Below, in pieces: positions 1-8,302 of a stretch of 64,000 nucleotides of DNA. This DNA comes from Streptomyces sp. NBC_00443 (GTDB taxonomy: Bacteria > Actinomycetota > Actinomycetes > Streptomycetales > Streptomycetaceae): the NCBI RefSeq assembly GCF_036014175.1, contig NZ_CP107917.1, positions 8,804,001 to 8,868,000 on the forward strand. The letters are read 5' to 3'. The notes beneath the pieces are model-generated. The model worked only from the letters and a program-made list of their open reading frames with translations. It was not told where the DNA came from and made no database searches. The position numbers and the translations under genes are program-made. Position 1 is the stretch's first letter; every line of letters starts with the position of its first letter.

Positions 1-825
1 ATCACGCAGGCCGGCCTCGACGACTGGCCGGTCGTCCGCGGATGGGCCGTCGACGAGGGCTGGAACCCGGGGCTCGCGGACAGCGAGGCATTCTTCGTGC
101 AGGACTCCGGGGGCTTCTTCATCGGCCGAGTCGACGGCGAACCCGTCTCGGCGATCTCCGTCGTCAATTACGGAGCCGACTACAGCTTCCTGGGCTGGTA
201 CCTGGTCCGCCCCGACGTCCGCGGCCAGGGCTTTGGCCTCACCACCTGGAAGACCGCCCTGGCGCATGCGGAGAACCGCACGGTGGGCCTCGACGGCGTC
301 GTCGACCAGCAGGACAACTACCGTCGCTCCGGCTTCGAGCTCGCCCACCGCACCTTCCGCTTCAGCGGAACCGCGCCCGCCGCCCAGGCCCCGGCGGACG
401 TCCGTGCCGTACGGCCGGAGGACCTGACGGAGATCACTGCATACGACAGCGCCTGCACCCCCGCCGACCGCCCCCGCTTCCTCGCGCACTGGCTCACCGG
501 CCCCGGACACCACGCCGTCGTCCGCCGCACCGGCGGCCGCGTGACCGGCTACGGCGTGATCCGCCCCGGCCACGACTGCCCGCGCATCGGCCCGCTCTTC
601 GCCGACACCCCCGAGGACGCGCGGGCCCTGTTCGCCGCCCTCACCGCCGAGACGGCCGGCCGTGAGGTCGCCGTCGACGTGCCCGAGACCAATCCGGCGG
701 GCGTCGCCCTCGCCGAGGAGGCAGGTTTCACGCCCTCCTTCGAAACCGCACGTATGTACACCGGGCCGGTGCGGCCGTACGCCCAGGAGCACGTATTCGG
801 CGTCACCACGCTGGAGCTCGGCTAG
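1..825 (+). CDS. GNAT family N-acetyltransferase, 5' end outside window
   Basis: The frame is already open at base 1, so the start lies upstream; 274 residues are visible. The N-terminal half holds an acetyl-CoA binding signature (VRPDVRGQGFGLTTWK, around visible residues 64-80). The second half, ending in a segment with DVPETNPAGVALAEEAGF, resembles the C-terminal domain of YitH/HolE-type acetyltransferases. It should move an acetyl group from acetyl-CoA to an amine; the substrate cannot be told from sequence. It is convergent with the deaminase gene 9 bp downstream. An internal ATG at 97 would cut off the start of the GNAT fold and is not preferred. Confidence 0.85.
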   Translation: MTQAGLDDWPVVRGWAVDEGWNPGLADSEAFFVQDSGGFFIGRVDGEPVSAISVVNYGADYSFLGWYLVRPDVRGQGFGLTTWKTALAHAENRTVGLDGVVDQQDNYRRSGFELAHRTFRFSGTAPAAQAPADVRAVRPEDLTEITAYDSACTPADRPRFLAHWLTGPGHHAVVRRTGGRVTGYGVIRPGHDCPRIGPLFADTPEDARALFAALTAETAGREVAVDVPETNPAGVALAEEAGFTPSFETARMYTGPVRPYAQEHVFGVTTLELG

Positions 826-834
826 CGCTACGGC

Positions 835-1320
835 TCAGCCCTGGGGCCGGTGGAACCGGACGTGCAGTGCGCGGATGTCCTCCGTCAGCTCGGGCACCGG
901 GCCCTCGACGGTCACGCCCGGCGCGACCTCCTGGATCGGCAGTGGCCGTACGGGTGCGGCGGGTACGCGCAACTCGGCCAGCCATCCGGTCAGTTGCTCC
1001 GACGAGGCGACGTACACGATGCGTCCCAGGCCGACCCAGGCGTGCGCGGCCGCGCACATCGGGCAGTGCTCGCCCGAGGTGTACACCGTCGCGGCCGCCC
1101 GTTGCTCGGGCGTCAAATGGGCCGCGGACCAGCGTGCCAGCTCGAACTCGGGGTGCCGGGTGCGATCGCCCGAGGCCACTCGGTTGTGGTCCTCGGCGAG
1201 CACTGTGCCGTCCGCCCCCACCAGCACCGAGCCGAACGGCTCGTCCCCGGCGTGGAGAGCCTCGGTCGCGAGCGCGACGCAGCGGCGCAGATACGGCAGT
1301 TCGGTGTCCTTCGCGGCCAT
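835..1320 (-). CDS. Nucleoside deaminase (cytidine/guanine deaminase fold)
   Basis: 161 residues, the usual length for small zinc deaminases of the CMP/dCMP deaminase superfamily. The zinc and proton-shuttle motif HPEFE (residues 56-60) replaces the common HAE, and the second zinc motif is PMCAAAH, a PCxxC variant with a single visible Cys. This variant is typical of guanine or nucleoside deaminase-like proteins rather than TadA. It hydrolyses an exocyclic amino group on a base or nucleoside in the cytoplasm; the exact base is unknown. It starts at ATG 1320 and is transcribed away from the GNAT at 1455. Confidence 0.8.
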   Translation of the reverse strand: MAAKDTELPYLRRCVALATEALHAGDEPFGSVLVGADGTVLAEDHNRVASGDRTRHPEFELARWSAAHLTPEQRAAATVYTSGEHCPMCAAAHAWVGLGRIVYVASSEQLTGWLAELRVPAAPVRPLPIQEVAPGVTVEGPVPELTEDIRALHVRFHRPQG

Positions 1321-1454
1321 GGTGGACGGGCCCTCCCAGCGGTGCGGCTTTCCCTGCGCACCCCAGCTTCGCCGACCTACGGCCGGACGGCGAGGAGGTA
1401 CGGGCTCGTCATGAAGTTGTTGCCCGGGCAGTGGTCCAGTGATGAGGTCGCCCC

Positions 1455-2231
1455 ATGGATCATGACGCGGTTCTCGCCCTCTTCGACCGGGACCTGCGCG
1501 AGGGCGCGCTGCCGGACGGCCCCGACGCCCTGGTCGAGCGGGTGGACGGGGTCGTGCGCCAGGTGTCGTCCGCGCACGGCTGGAACGGCATCGTGTGGTC
1601 CGACCTGGACGTGGCGAGCGCCGACGCGGCGATCGCCGGACAGATCGCCCACTTCTCCGGGCTCGGGCTCGAGTTCGAGTGGAAGCTCTACGGCCATGAT
1701 CTCCCGGCGGATCTCGGACAAAGGCTCAGGGACGCCGGCTTCGCGCCCCAGCCCGAAGAGACCCTGATGATCGGCGAGGTCGCCGACCTGACCCTGGACA
1801 CCGAGCCACCGGAAGGCATCCGGGTCCTGCCCGTGACCGACCGGGCGGGCGTCGACCTGGTGACCGAGGTGCACGAGAAGGCCTTCGGCGTCGACGGCTC
1901 TGCGCTCCGGCACCAATTGCTCGGCCGGCTGACGGCCGCCCCGGACACGGTGGTCGCCGTCGTCGCGCTGGCCGGTGACACCCCGGTGAGCGCCGCGCGG
2001 ATGGAGCTCGTGCCGGGCACGCGGTTCGCCGGGCTGTGGGGAGGCGGGACCCTCGAGGGCTGGCGGGGCCGCGGCCTCTACCGCGCACTCGTCGCCCACC
2101 GCGCCCGCGCCGCCGCGGACCGCGGCTATCGGTACCTCCAGGTCGACGCCATGAGTACGAGCCGTCCCATTCTGGAACGGCTCGGGTTCGAGCCGCTGAC
2201 CACCACGACGCCCTACGTGTACACGCCGTAG
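1455..2231 (+). CDS. GNAT family N-acetyltransferase
   Basis: 258 residues. The acetyl-CoA pyrophosphate-binding loop is visible as EGWRGRGLYRALV (about residues 200-212), followed by the usual C-terminal helix-strand segment with RPILERLGFEPL. The N-terminal 110 residues lack recognisable motifs and may be a degenerate second GNAT fold. It begins at ATG 1455 and is convergent with the small membrane protein gene ending at 2327. The substrate is unknown. Confidence 0.85.
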   Translation: MDHDAVLALFDRDLREGALPDGPDALVERVDGVVRQVSSAHGWNGIVWSDLDVASADAAIAGQIAHFSGLGLEFEWKLYGHDLPADLGQRLRDAGFAPQPEETLMIGEVADLTLDTEPPEGIRVLPVTDRAGVDLVTEVHEKAFGVDGSALRHQLLGRLTAAPDTVVAVVALAGDTPVSAARMELVPGTRFAGLWGGGTLEGWRGRGLYRALVAHRARAAADRGYRYLQVDAMSTSRPILERLGFEPLTTTTPYVYTP

Positions 2232-2326
2232 CGGCGTGGCTAGCCGCGACGGCCTCGCCGCCCGTGCGGGCCGTCGCGGGAATCGCCTGGACGTCACGCC
2301 GTCCCTCGTGTCTTCGGGTTACGGCG

Positions 2327-2590
2327 TCAGCGGCGCGCCTTCGTCCGGTCCAGTGCGGCGACGCCGAGCGCGGCGAGGCCGATCTGGATGAGCCACTCGA
2401 CCCAGTCGACGCCGTCGGTGTCGCCCACGTCGAGGCCGGCCGCGATGGCCGAACCGAGCAGTGCGGCCACGATGCCGACGAGGATCGTCCACAGGACTCC
2501 GATGCGCTGACGGCCCGGAATCACGAGCCGTCCGAGCACGCCGATGATGATGCCGATCACGATGGCACTGATGATGCCCGAGATCTCCAT
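2327..2590 (-). CDS. GlsB/YeaQ/YmgE family stress-response membrane protein
   Basis: 87 residues with three hydrophobic segments (about residues 4-23, 33-55 and 67-80) and the family hallmark GRLVIPGRQ after the first segment. Members are small inner-membrane proteins induced by general stress; no biochemical activity is known. The C-terminus ends in the basic stretch DRTKARR. A strong Shine-Dalgarno (AGGAGG, then AAGAGGGGCGAA) precedes ATG 2590, which settles the start. It is a single gene, convergent with the GNAT at 1455. Confidence 0.9.
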   Translation of the reverse strand: MEISGIISAIVIGIIIGVLGRLVIPGRQRIGVLWTILVGIVAALLGSAIAAGLDVGDTDGVDWVEWLIQIGLAALGVAALDRTKARR

Positions 2591-2659
2591 TTCGCCCCTC
2601 TTCCTCCTGTCCCCGCAAAGGTTGAGTTCCCCCTCCAGGCAGGGACAGTCCGTTCCGGT

Positions 2660-3118
2660 TCAATGAGCGGCCGACGCCCCGCCAACTCCCATGTCGGCCC
2701 AGCCGGTGACGGCCACCACTTCCGAGGCGATGTCGATCACCGAGCGGCCGTCCGTCACCACGCGCACCACACCCACAGGCGCCCGCTCCTCAAGTAGCCG
2801 TACGAGCCGAACGCCGTCACCCATGGCCCGCCGGAACATGGGCGCGGCCTCGTCGAGCACGCTCACCGTGTTCGTGTAGACGAGGCGCCGGTATCCGAGG
2901 GAGGCGTAGTTCCCCCACACGGCAGCAAGGTTCCGCTCCGTGATGCCGGCCCGATGCGCGTCGCCCGCCGGCGCCGGATGGACGGCCCCCATGAAGTCGC
3001 CGTCGATCACCGCATGTGCGACCTGCGCGTCCCGCAGCCGAGCCGACACCTCCCAGCCGACAGTCGTCTTGCCGACCCCGGCCCTTCCCCCGATGAGCAG
3101 TACTTCCGCATGGTCCAT
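2660..3118 (-). CDS. P-loop ATP-binding protein (small kinase-like NTPase)
   Basis: Starting at ATG 3118 gives 152 residues beginning MDHAEVLLIGG. A Walker A motif GGRAGVGKTT lies at residues 10-19, then VIDGDF (possible substrate-binding acid), the layout of small AAA_18/gluconate kinase-like or shikimate kinase-like P-loop proteins. The frame stays open much further upstream, but that part overlaps the secreted-protein gene and lacks coding character, so the start next to the Walker A strand is chosen. It probably phosphorylates a small molecule or acts as a chaperone-like NTPase; the substrate is unknown. Confidence 0.75.
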   Translation of the reverse strand: MDHAEVLLIGGRAGVGKTTVGWEVSARLRDAQVAHAVIDGDFMGAVHPAPAGDAHRAGITERNLAAVWGNYASLGYRRLVYTNTVSVLDEAAPMFRRAMGDGVRLVRLLEERAPVGVVRVVTDGRSVIDIASEVVAVTGWADMGVGGASAAH

Positions 3119-3174
3119 GCGGGCAGGGTGCCTGGGTACGGGGATGCTTGGCGAGGCGTTCTTGCTCGTCCAGG

Positions 3175-3774
3175 TCAGTGCCCGTCCGGCCAGGACCTCA
3201 ACTCGCCGTCCGGCTGCAGGGACACGTGCAGGCCGTTGTTCTCGCCGTGCGCGGCATGGCCGTTCGCGACGAGGGTGTCGAGGCGGGCGGTGCCTGCGTA
3301 GAGGTCGGCCTCGTAGTGGTAGTCGGTCAGCCTGTAGAGCTTCGCTTCGGTCTTCCCGTCCGCCAGTGTCGGCGTCGCGACCAGGACGCGCTTGGCCACC
3401 GGCTTGGGCTTCGGCTTGGCCTGCTGGACCCAGGATGTGACCTTGCCGTTCGGGTGGAGGGTGACGTGCAGCCCGTTGTTCTGGGCGTAGGCGGCCCTGC
3501 CCTGCGTGTAGAGGGCGCCGTACTGGAGGCCCTCGGCCCAGAGCTCCGCCTCGTAGCGGGTCTTGCCGGTCTTGTAGACCTTGGCCCGGCTGACCTTGTC
3601 CGCGAGCTTCACTGTCTTCACGTGGACGCGCTTGGTCTTGGACTGGTGTGCCACGGACCTGGCGGTCGGGGTGGAGGGCGCGTCGACGGCGAAGGCACCG
3701 GCGGCCGAGACGCCCAGCGCGGCGGTGACGCCGGTGGCGATGAGGGCGGTGCGCAGGGTGCGGGGAGCAGGCAT
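3175..3774 (-). CDS. Secreted protein with two tandem copies of an unnamed ~50-residue domain
   Basis: 199 residues with a Sec signal peptide (basic start, then LIATGVTAALGVSAAGAFAV, cleavage near residue 30). The mature part holds two related units: YKTGKTRYEAELWAEGL... ending in NNGLHVTLHPNGKVTSW, and YRLTDYHYEADLYAGTA... ending in NNGLHVSLQPDGELRSW. The shared pattern is Y-x-AdLxA, then a QNNGLHV-x-L-x-P-G core and a closing SW. No cysteines and no enzyme motif were seen. The protein is exported; a binding or structural role is only a guess. The family is not one I recognise by name. Confidence 0.8.
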   Translation of the reverse strand: MPAPRTLRTALIATGVTAALGVSAAGAFAVDAPSTPTARSVAHQSKTKRVHVKTVKLADKVSRAKVYKTGKTRYEAELWAEGLQYGALYTQGRAAYAQNNGLHVTLHPNGKVTSWVQQAKPKPKPVAKRVLVATPTLADGKTEAKLYRLTDYHYEADLYAGTARLDTLVANGHAAHGENNGLHVSLQPDGELRSWPDGH

Positions 3775-3922
3775 CAGTGAATCGTCCTTCGGTGGGGTTC
3801 GTTCGTACCGATGCGTTCGAAGCTACGGATCCTTCGTCAAGGGCTCCCATAGGTCTTGTAACAGGCATTCGGCGCCTATGGGTAGAAACGGTCAATAGGG
3901 CTCATGGTTCACCTTGCCTCCA

Positions 3923-3950
3923 TTGACATGCAGGTAATTACCTGCATAAC
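3923..3950 (+). promoter_or_regulatory. ArsR-type promoter with operator between -35 and -10
   Basis: A consensus -35 (TTGACA, 3923-3928) and a -10-like CATAAC (3945-3950) are separated by 16 bp. That spacer is part of a perfect 20-bp palindrome at 3928-3947 (ATGCAGGTAA/TTACCTGCAT). The transcript would begin about 7-8 nt downstream, at the GTG codon at 3958. This is the layout expected for an autorepressed ArsR gene with a leaderless mRNA. Confidence 0.75.
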
Positions 3951-3957
3951 GTTGAGT

Positions 3958-4749
3958 GTGCGATCAGACGACGACCCCGAGATGGACCAGGTCTTCAAGG
4001 CGCTGAGCGACGGAACCCGCCGGCGGCTCCTGGACCGGCTGCACGAGGACAACGGGCAGACGCTGGGGGAGCTGTGCGCGCGTATCGACATGGCGCGTCA
4101 GTCCGTGACCCAGCATCTGGCCGTCCTGGAGGCCGCCAATCTGGTCAGCACGGTGCGCCGGGGGCGGGAAAAGCTGCACTACCTCAATCCGGTCCCGCTC
4201 CACGAGATCCAGGAGCGGTGGATCGACAAGTTCGAGAGCCCGCGCCTGCGCGTGCTCGGGGCCGTGAAACGACGAGCCGAGGAAGCCATGACCGACAAGC
4301 CCGCCTACGTGTACGTCACCTACATCGAGAGCACCGCCGAGAAGGTCTGGGACGCCCTCACCGACGCCGACCTGACCGCCGCCTACTGGGGCCACAGCAA
4401 CGTCTCGGACTGGCGGGCCGGTTCCCGCTGGGAACACGTCCGTACGGACGGTTCGGGCATCGCCGACGTGGTGGGCACCGTCGTGGAGAGCGAGCGTCCC
4501 AGCCGCCTTGTCACCACCTGGGCGGCGCCCGACGAGGAGGGGCAGGACGACAAGTACTCCCGGGTCACCTTCGACATCCAGCAGCACGCCGAGATCGTCC
4601 GCCTCACCGTGACCCACGAGGACCTGCCGGACGAGAGTGCGCGTGCCGACGTGTCGTCCGGCTGGCCGGCGGTGCTGTCCAACCTCAAGTCGCTCCTGGA
4701 GACCGGCCATGTCCTGCCTCAGGAACCGTGGTTGATGCCGACCCGCTGA
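3958..4749 (+). CDS. ArsR-family regulator fused to SRPBCC (AHSA1) domain
   Basis: 263 residues from the GTG at 3958; ATG 3982 is an alternative that trims 8 residues. The N-terminal 90 residues are a winged helix-turn-helix (FKALSDGTRRRLLDRL, then IDMARQSVTQHLAVLEAANL, the recognition helix). From about residue 115 there is an SRPBCC/AHSA1 domain (IESTAEKVWDALTDADL ... YWGHSNVSDWRAGSRWEH). No metal-binding cysteine pair is present, so it does not look like a metal sensor; the SRPBCC pocket may bind a hydrophobic ligand. Such fusions are common in actinobacteria. The operator upstream predicts autorepression. It ends convergently with the SPW gene. Confidence 0.88.
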   Translation: MRSDDDPEMDQVFKALSDGTRRRLLDRLHEDNGQTLGELCARIDMARQSVTQHLAVLEAANLVSTVRRGREKLHYLNPVPLHEIQERWIDKFESPRLRVLGAVKRRAEEAMTDKPAYVYVTYIESTAEKVWDALTDADLTAAYWGHSNVSDWRAGSRWEHVRTDGSGIADVVGTVVESERPSRLVTTWAAPDEEGQDDKYSRVTFDIQQHAEIVRLTVTHEDLPDESARADVSSGWPAVLSNLKSLLETGHVLPQEPWLMPTR

Positions 4750-4769
4750 GCCGGGTCGGAGGCGGACGT

Positions 4770-4805
4770 GCGCAGGCCGGCCCGCGGGTGCGGACCGGCC
4801 TGCGT
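4770..4805. terminator. Bidirectional hairpin terminator
   Basis: A perfect 10-bp inverted repeat (CGCAGGCCGG at 4771-4780, CCGGCCTGCG at 4795-4804) with a 14-nt loop lies between the convergent ArsR-SRPBCC and SPW genes. There is no U-tract, as is common in Streptomyces. Confidence 0.6.
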
Positions 4806-4825
4806 GTCCTGTCCTTGGTCTGCCG

Positions 4826-5266
4826 CTACGGCCTGGGAGTGCTCTTCGCCGCCGTACCGGCGCACACCAGCCCCAGGATCACGGCCAGCGCGCCGATGAT
4901 GATGTTGTTCACGATGACGCCCGCGTCCGGGCTCTCCCCGACGACCCACGGCGCGATGATCATCCAGACCCCCATCGCACAGAAGGCCCAGCTGAGGCCG
5001 TACATGCGTTCCGGTGCCCGGGTGAATCCGAGGGCCAGCAGGCCGATCGCGATACCCATGATCAGGTTGTGGGTCACGAGCGCCGGCTGGCTCGTCGTGT
5101 AGTGCAGTATCCAGGGGGATGCCGCGCAGTACAGACCGAGCAGGAACACCGGTCCGTCCACGAGCGCCACATCGCGACCGCCGAGCATGCGGGCGTAGCG
5201 GTCCCGCATTTCGGATACATCAGGGTGAGCTGTGATGTCACCTCTGGTGGGCGAGACGTTGGCCAT
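4826..5266 (-). CDS. SPW-repeat membrane protein
   Basis: 146 residues with four hydrophobic segments in two repeat units. Each unit carries the family signature: GLYCAASPWILHY (about residues 44-56) and GVWMIIAPWVVGES (about 98-111). SPW proteins are small integral membrane proteins of unknown function. The first 35 residues are hydrophilic and cytosolic-looking. The Shine-Dalgarno AAAGGAGACG precedes ATG 5266. It is a single-gene unit with a roughly 250-bp upstream region shared divergently with the DGPF/ECF42 pair. Confidence 0.9.
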   Translation of the reverse strand: MANVSPTRGDITAHPDVSEMRDRYARMLGGRDVALVDGPVFLLGLYCAASPWILHYTTSQPALVTHNLIMGIAIGLLALGFTRAPERMYGLSWAFCAMGVWMIIAPWVVGESPDAGVIVNNIIIGALAVILGLVCAGTAAKSTPRP

Positions 5267-5521
5267 GACTCGTCTCCTTTGACTCGCAGGCCTGACCGCG
5301 TCTGGTGCGGTGTGCGGTAAGAGCCGCCTCCTGCCATTCTGCGCTTATTTCTTCTTTATGTGTAGAGCTCGACGGGTTCATGGCGATGTAAGCGGAGTAG
5401 CTCTCCGGAAACCTCTCGCCGGCGTCGGTGTGCGGGGTGTCGATCCGGGCGGGTGCCGTTCGTGTAGGAGGTGAGAGACCGGGAGACCGGCACACCACCA
5501 CGTCGTGGCGAGGAGACAGTC

Positions 5522-5875
5522 ATGAAGTACTACCTGCTCAATGTGATGCAGCCCGTCGGAGAACCGCCCGCTCCGGACGTCCTCGGCGAGATCGAGACGA
5601 ACCTCGACACCCTCAACCGGGAGCTGCGCGAGGCCGGCGCCTGGGTGTTCGCCGGGGGACTGCACGGCCCGGAATCCTCCACCGTGCTGCGGCCCCGCGA
5701 CGGCGACGTCCTGGTCACCGACGGCCCGTACGCCGAGGGCAAGGAGATGCTCGGCGGCATCAGCCTCATCAAGGCGCCCGATCTGGACGCGGCGCTGGAA
5801 TGGGGCCGCAGGCTGGCACTGGCGACCACACTGCCGATCGAGGTGCGGCCGTTCATGGGTGAGGCCGAGGGCTGA
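5522..5875 (+). CDS. YCII-related DGPF-domain protein, partner of ECF42 sigma factor
   Basis: 117 residues from ATG 5522, which follows CGAGGAGACAGTC. The sequence shows the DGPF/YCII fold: MKYYLLNVM at the start, and VTDGPYAEGKEMLGG (about residues 65-79), the DGPF-like signature. Such proteins are nearly always encoded beside ECF42 sigma factors and are thought to bind a small ligand or modulate the sigma factor. Here the stop overlaps the next start by one base (TGATG), indicating translational coupling with the sigma gene. Confidence 0.9.
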   Translation: MKYYLLNVMQPVGEPPAPDVLGEIETNLDTLNRELREAGAWVFAGGLHGPESSTVLRPRDGDVLVTDGPYAEGKEMLGGISLIKAPDLDAALEWGRRLALATTLPIEVRPFMGEAEG

Positions 5876-7068
5876 TGACGGCCCCGGACGTCGAAGGCGT
5901 CTTCCGTGCGGAGTACGGCCGCGCGGTCGCCGTACTCGTCCGCTTCCTCGGCGACATCGACCTCGCCGAGGAAGCGGTCCAGGACGCCTTCGCCACGGCC
6001 CTGCGGCGCTGGCCGGAGACCGGCGTGCCGCCGAGCCCCGCCGGCTGGATCGTCACCACCGCCCGCAACCGCGCCGTCGACCGGCTGCGCCGCGAGGCCA
6101 CCAGGACCGAACGCCACGCCCAGGCTGCCCTGTTGCACACCGCCGACGTACCTCCCCAGGAGGGCCCCGTGCGCGACGACCGGCTCCGGCTCGTCTTCAC
6201 CTGCTGCCACCCCGCCCTCGCCGTGCAGGCGCGGGTCGCCCTGACCCTGCGCCTGCTGGGCGGGCTCACCACAGCCCAGATCGCGCGCGCCTTCCTGGTG
6301 CCGGAGCCGACGATGGCCCAGCGGCTGGTGCGGGCCAAGGCGAAGATCCGCAACGCCGGCATCCCGTACCGCGTGCCCCGCGACGCCGACCTGCCGGACC
6401 GGCTCGCGGGGGTCCTGACCGTCGTCTACCTGATCTTCAACCAGGGGTACGAGGGTGAGGCGGGCCTGTGCGCGGAAGCCGTACGCCTCGGTCGTCAGCT
6501 GGCCGAACTCATGCCGGACGAGCCCGAGGTGACCGGGCTGCTCGCGCTGATGCTCCTCGTCGAGTCCCGCCGGCCCGCCCGACAGGACGACCGCGGGGAG
6601 CTCGTACCGCTGCCGGAACAGGACCGTGGCCGCTGGGACCCTGAACTGATCGCCGAGGGACAGTCGCTCGTCCGCCGGTGCCTGCGCCTGGGCCGGCCGG
6701 GGCCGTACCAGATCCAGGCCGCGATCCAGGCGGTGCACAGCGACGCGCCGACCTCGCAGGCCACGGACTGGTACCAGATCCGGCAGCTCTACGACCACCT
6801 CCTGGCCATCGCTCCCAGCCCCGTCGTGGCGCTCAACCGGGCCGTCGCCGTGGCCGAGGTCGACGGCCCGGCTCCGGCCCTCCACCTCGTGGACGCGCTG
6901 GATCTCGACGGCTACCACGTCTTCCATGCCGTCCGCGCGGACCTCCTGCGCCGTCTGGGCCGCGCCACGGAGGCCGTGCGAGAGTACGAGTCCGCTCTCG
7001 CGCTGGCGGAGAACCAGGCGGAGCGGGCGTACCTCGAACGCCGCCGCCGTGAACTCGTCCGCAGCTGA
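5875..7068 (+). CDS. ECF42-group RNA polymerase sigma factor with TPR-like C-terminal extension
   Basis: 397 residues, far longer than classical ECFs (about 190), as expected for ECF42. Sigma-2 covers about residues 5-75 (EYGRAVAVLVRFLGDIDLAEEAVQDAF by parts, then AGWIVTTARNRAVDRLRR). Sigma-4 is at about 105-160 (VALTLRLLGGLTTAQIARAF, then PTMAQRLVRAKAKIRNA). The rest is an alpha-helical extension beginning LTVVYLIFNQGYEGE, which in this group is needed for activity. There is no anti-sigma gene; regulation is thought to involve the coupled DGPF protein and the extension. The targets are probably its own operon. Confidence 0.9.
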   Translation: MTAPDVEGVFRAEYGRAVAVLVRFLGDIDLAEEAVQDAFATALRRWPETGVPPSPAGWIVTTARNRAVDRLRREATRTERHAQAALLHTADVPPQEGPVRDDRLRLVFTCCHPALAVQARVALTLRLLGGLTTAQIARAFLVPEPTMAQRLVRAKAKIRNAGIPYRVPRDADLPDRLAGVLTVVYLIFNQGYEGEAGLCAEAVRLGRQLAELMPDEPEVTGLLALMLLVESRRPARQDDRGELVPLPEQDRGRWDPELIAEGQSLVRRCLRLGRPGPYQIQAAIQAVHSDAPTSQATDWYQIRQLYDHLLAIAPSPVVALNRAVAVAEVDGPAPALHLVDALDLDGYHVFHAVRADLLRRLGRATEAVREYESALALAENQAERAYLERRRRELVRS

Positions 7069-7205
7069 CGTCCGAGCAGGGCGCGTAGTGGCGAAACCGG
7101 CCCGCAGCCCCGCAGAGTTGCAGGTCAGCGCCCTGGTGAGAGGTACTCAGGTGGCGCAATGATTCGGTAACACCACTGAGCGACGACCGTCGGTATGGTC
7201 ACCGC

Positions 7206-7975
7206 ATGCCAGCAGAACGAACCCGCGAGCACACCGCGCCGCTCGCCGCAGCCCGCCGCCGGCGGCTGCGTGCCGACCGGGCGCGCCAGCTCGCGGACCT
7301 GCTGCGGCACCTGGTGCTGACCGGGGATTCCCCAGGGGCGTACTGCCGCACGAGGACGTGCTCGCCGCCGACTACCAGGTGTCCCGGAACACCGTCCGGC
7401 ACGCACTGGACCTGCTGCGCGCCGAGCAGCTCGTCGAGCGGCTGCCCGGCGTCGGCACCGTCGTCGTCGGCGAGAAGTACTCGCACGGCCTCGACCGGCT
7501 GATGGGACTCGCGGAGACCCTGCGAGAACACGGCCAGGTCAGCAACGAGGTACGCACCATGGGCCCGGTCGCCGCGCCCGCACCCGTGGCCGAGCGACTG
7601 CGGCTGCCCACCGGCACCGACGTCCTCTACATCGAGCGGCTCCGCAGGCTGAACGGGCTGCCGCTCTCCCTCGACCTCACCTATCTGCCGCTCGACATCG
7701 GCAGTGAACTGATCGGCGCCGACCTGGAGAACACCGACGTCTTCCGGCTGCTGGAGCAGATCACCGGGCAACCGCTCGGACACGCGGAGATCACCCTGGA
7801 GGCCGTCAACGCCGACGCGCACTCCGCCACCGTGCTCCAGGCACCGCGCGGTAGTGCCGTGCTGATGCTGGAGCGCCTCACCCACCTGTGCGACGGCAGG
7901 CCCGTGGACCTGGAGTTCATCCGGTTCCGCGGGGACCGGATCGCGATGAGCGGGCTGCTGCGCCGCTCTCTCTGA
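7206..7975 (+). pseudogene. GntR/HutC-family regulator with UTRA domain, frameshifted as given
   Basis: Residues 1-41 (ending LLRHLVLTGDSP) are in one frame. The rest (VLPHEDVLAADYQVSRNTVRHALDLL onward, to LLRRSL) is in another. Adding one C to the CCCC run at 7330-7333 restores a continuous winged-helix DNA-binding domain followed by a UTRA effector domain (LPTGTDVLYIERLRRLNGLPLSL ... ELIGADLENTDVF by parts). The intact protein would be about 256 residues. It lies directly upstream of the ferredoxin/ABC/flavoprotein cluster in the same direction and is its likely ligand-responsive regulator. Homopolymer error is more likely than real decay, because the downstream part shows no other damage. 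Confidence 0.8.
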
Positions 7976-8060
7976 ACGCCCGCGATCCACGCGGAGCCTG
8001 ATGCCAGAAGCCGGACGTCAGGCGTAACTCACCCTTCGCAGTACCTCACTGGAGACAGCC

Positions 8061-8288
8061 ATGCCCTTGGTGCCCCAGCGGGCCGACGTGCCCGTGACCG
8101 TCGACGAGTCGAAGTGCATCGACGGCTGCACGCTCTGTGTCGACATGTGTCCGCTGGACTCCCTGGCGATCAACCCCGACAGCGGCAAGGCGTACATGCA
8201 CGTCGACGAATGCTGGTACTGCGGCCCTTGCGCCGCCCGCTGCCCCACCGGGGCCGTCACGGTCAACATGCCCTACCTGCTGCGGTGA
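8061..8288 (+). CDS. 2x[4Fe-4S] ferredoxin, AprB-like electron carrier
   Basis: 75 residues. Two cluster motifs are complete: C-IDG-C-TL-C-VDM-CP (residues 20-31) and C-WY-C-GP-C-AAR-CP (about 53-64), each ligating a [4Fe-4S] centre. The protein resembles the ferredoxin part of APS reductase subunit B without its C-terminal tail. Fourteen bases separate it from the binding-protein gene, so it is the first structural gene of the cluster after the regulator. The obvious partner is the AprA-like flavoprotein at 11674. It starts at ATG 8061 after CTGGAGACAGCC. Confidence 0.88.
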   Translation: MPLVPQRADVPVTVDESKCIDGCTLCVDMCPLDSLAINPDSGKAYMHVDECWYCGPCAARCPTGAVTVNMPYLLR

Positions 8289-8302
8289 AAGGCCCTCACC
8301 CC

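Noticed and set aside
2660..3895. Upstream extension (411 codons) of the P-loop protein
   Set aside because: The extra N-terminal part overlaps the secreted-protein gene and is Arg/Pro/Gly-rich shadow sequence; ATG 3118 sits right at the Walker A strand.
7996..8023. GCCTGA/TCAGGC inverted repeat before the ferredoxin as GntR operator
   Set aside because: Arms are only 6 bp with a 16-bp gap, and GntR/HutC sites are usually compact palindromes; too weak to call.
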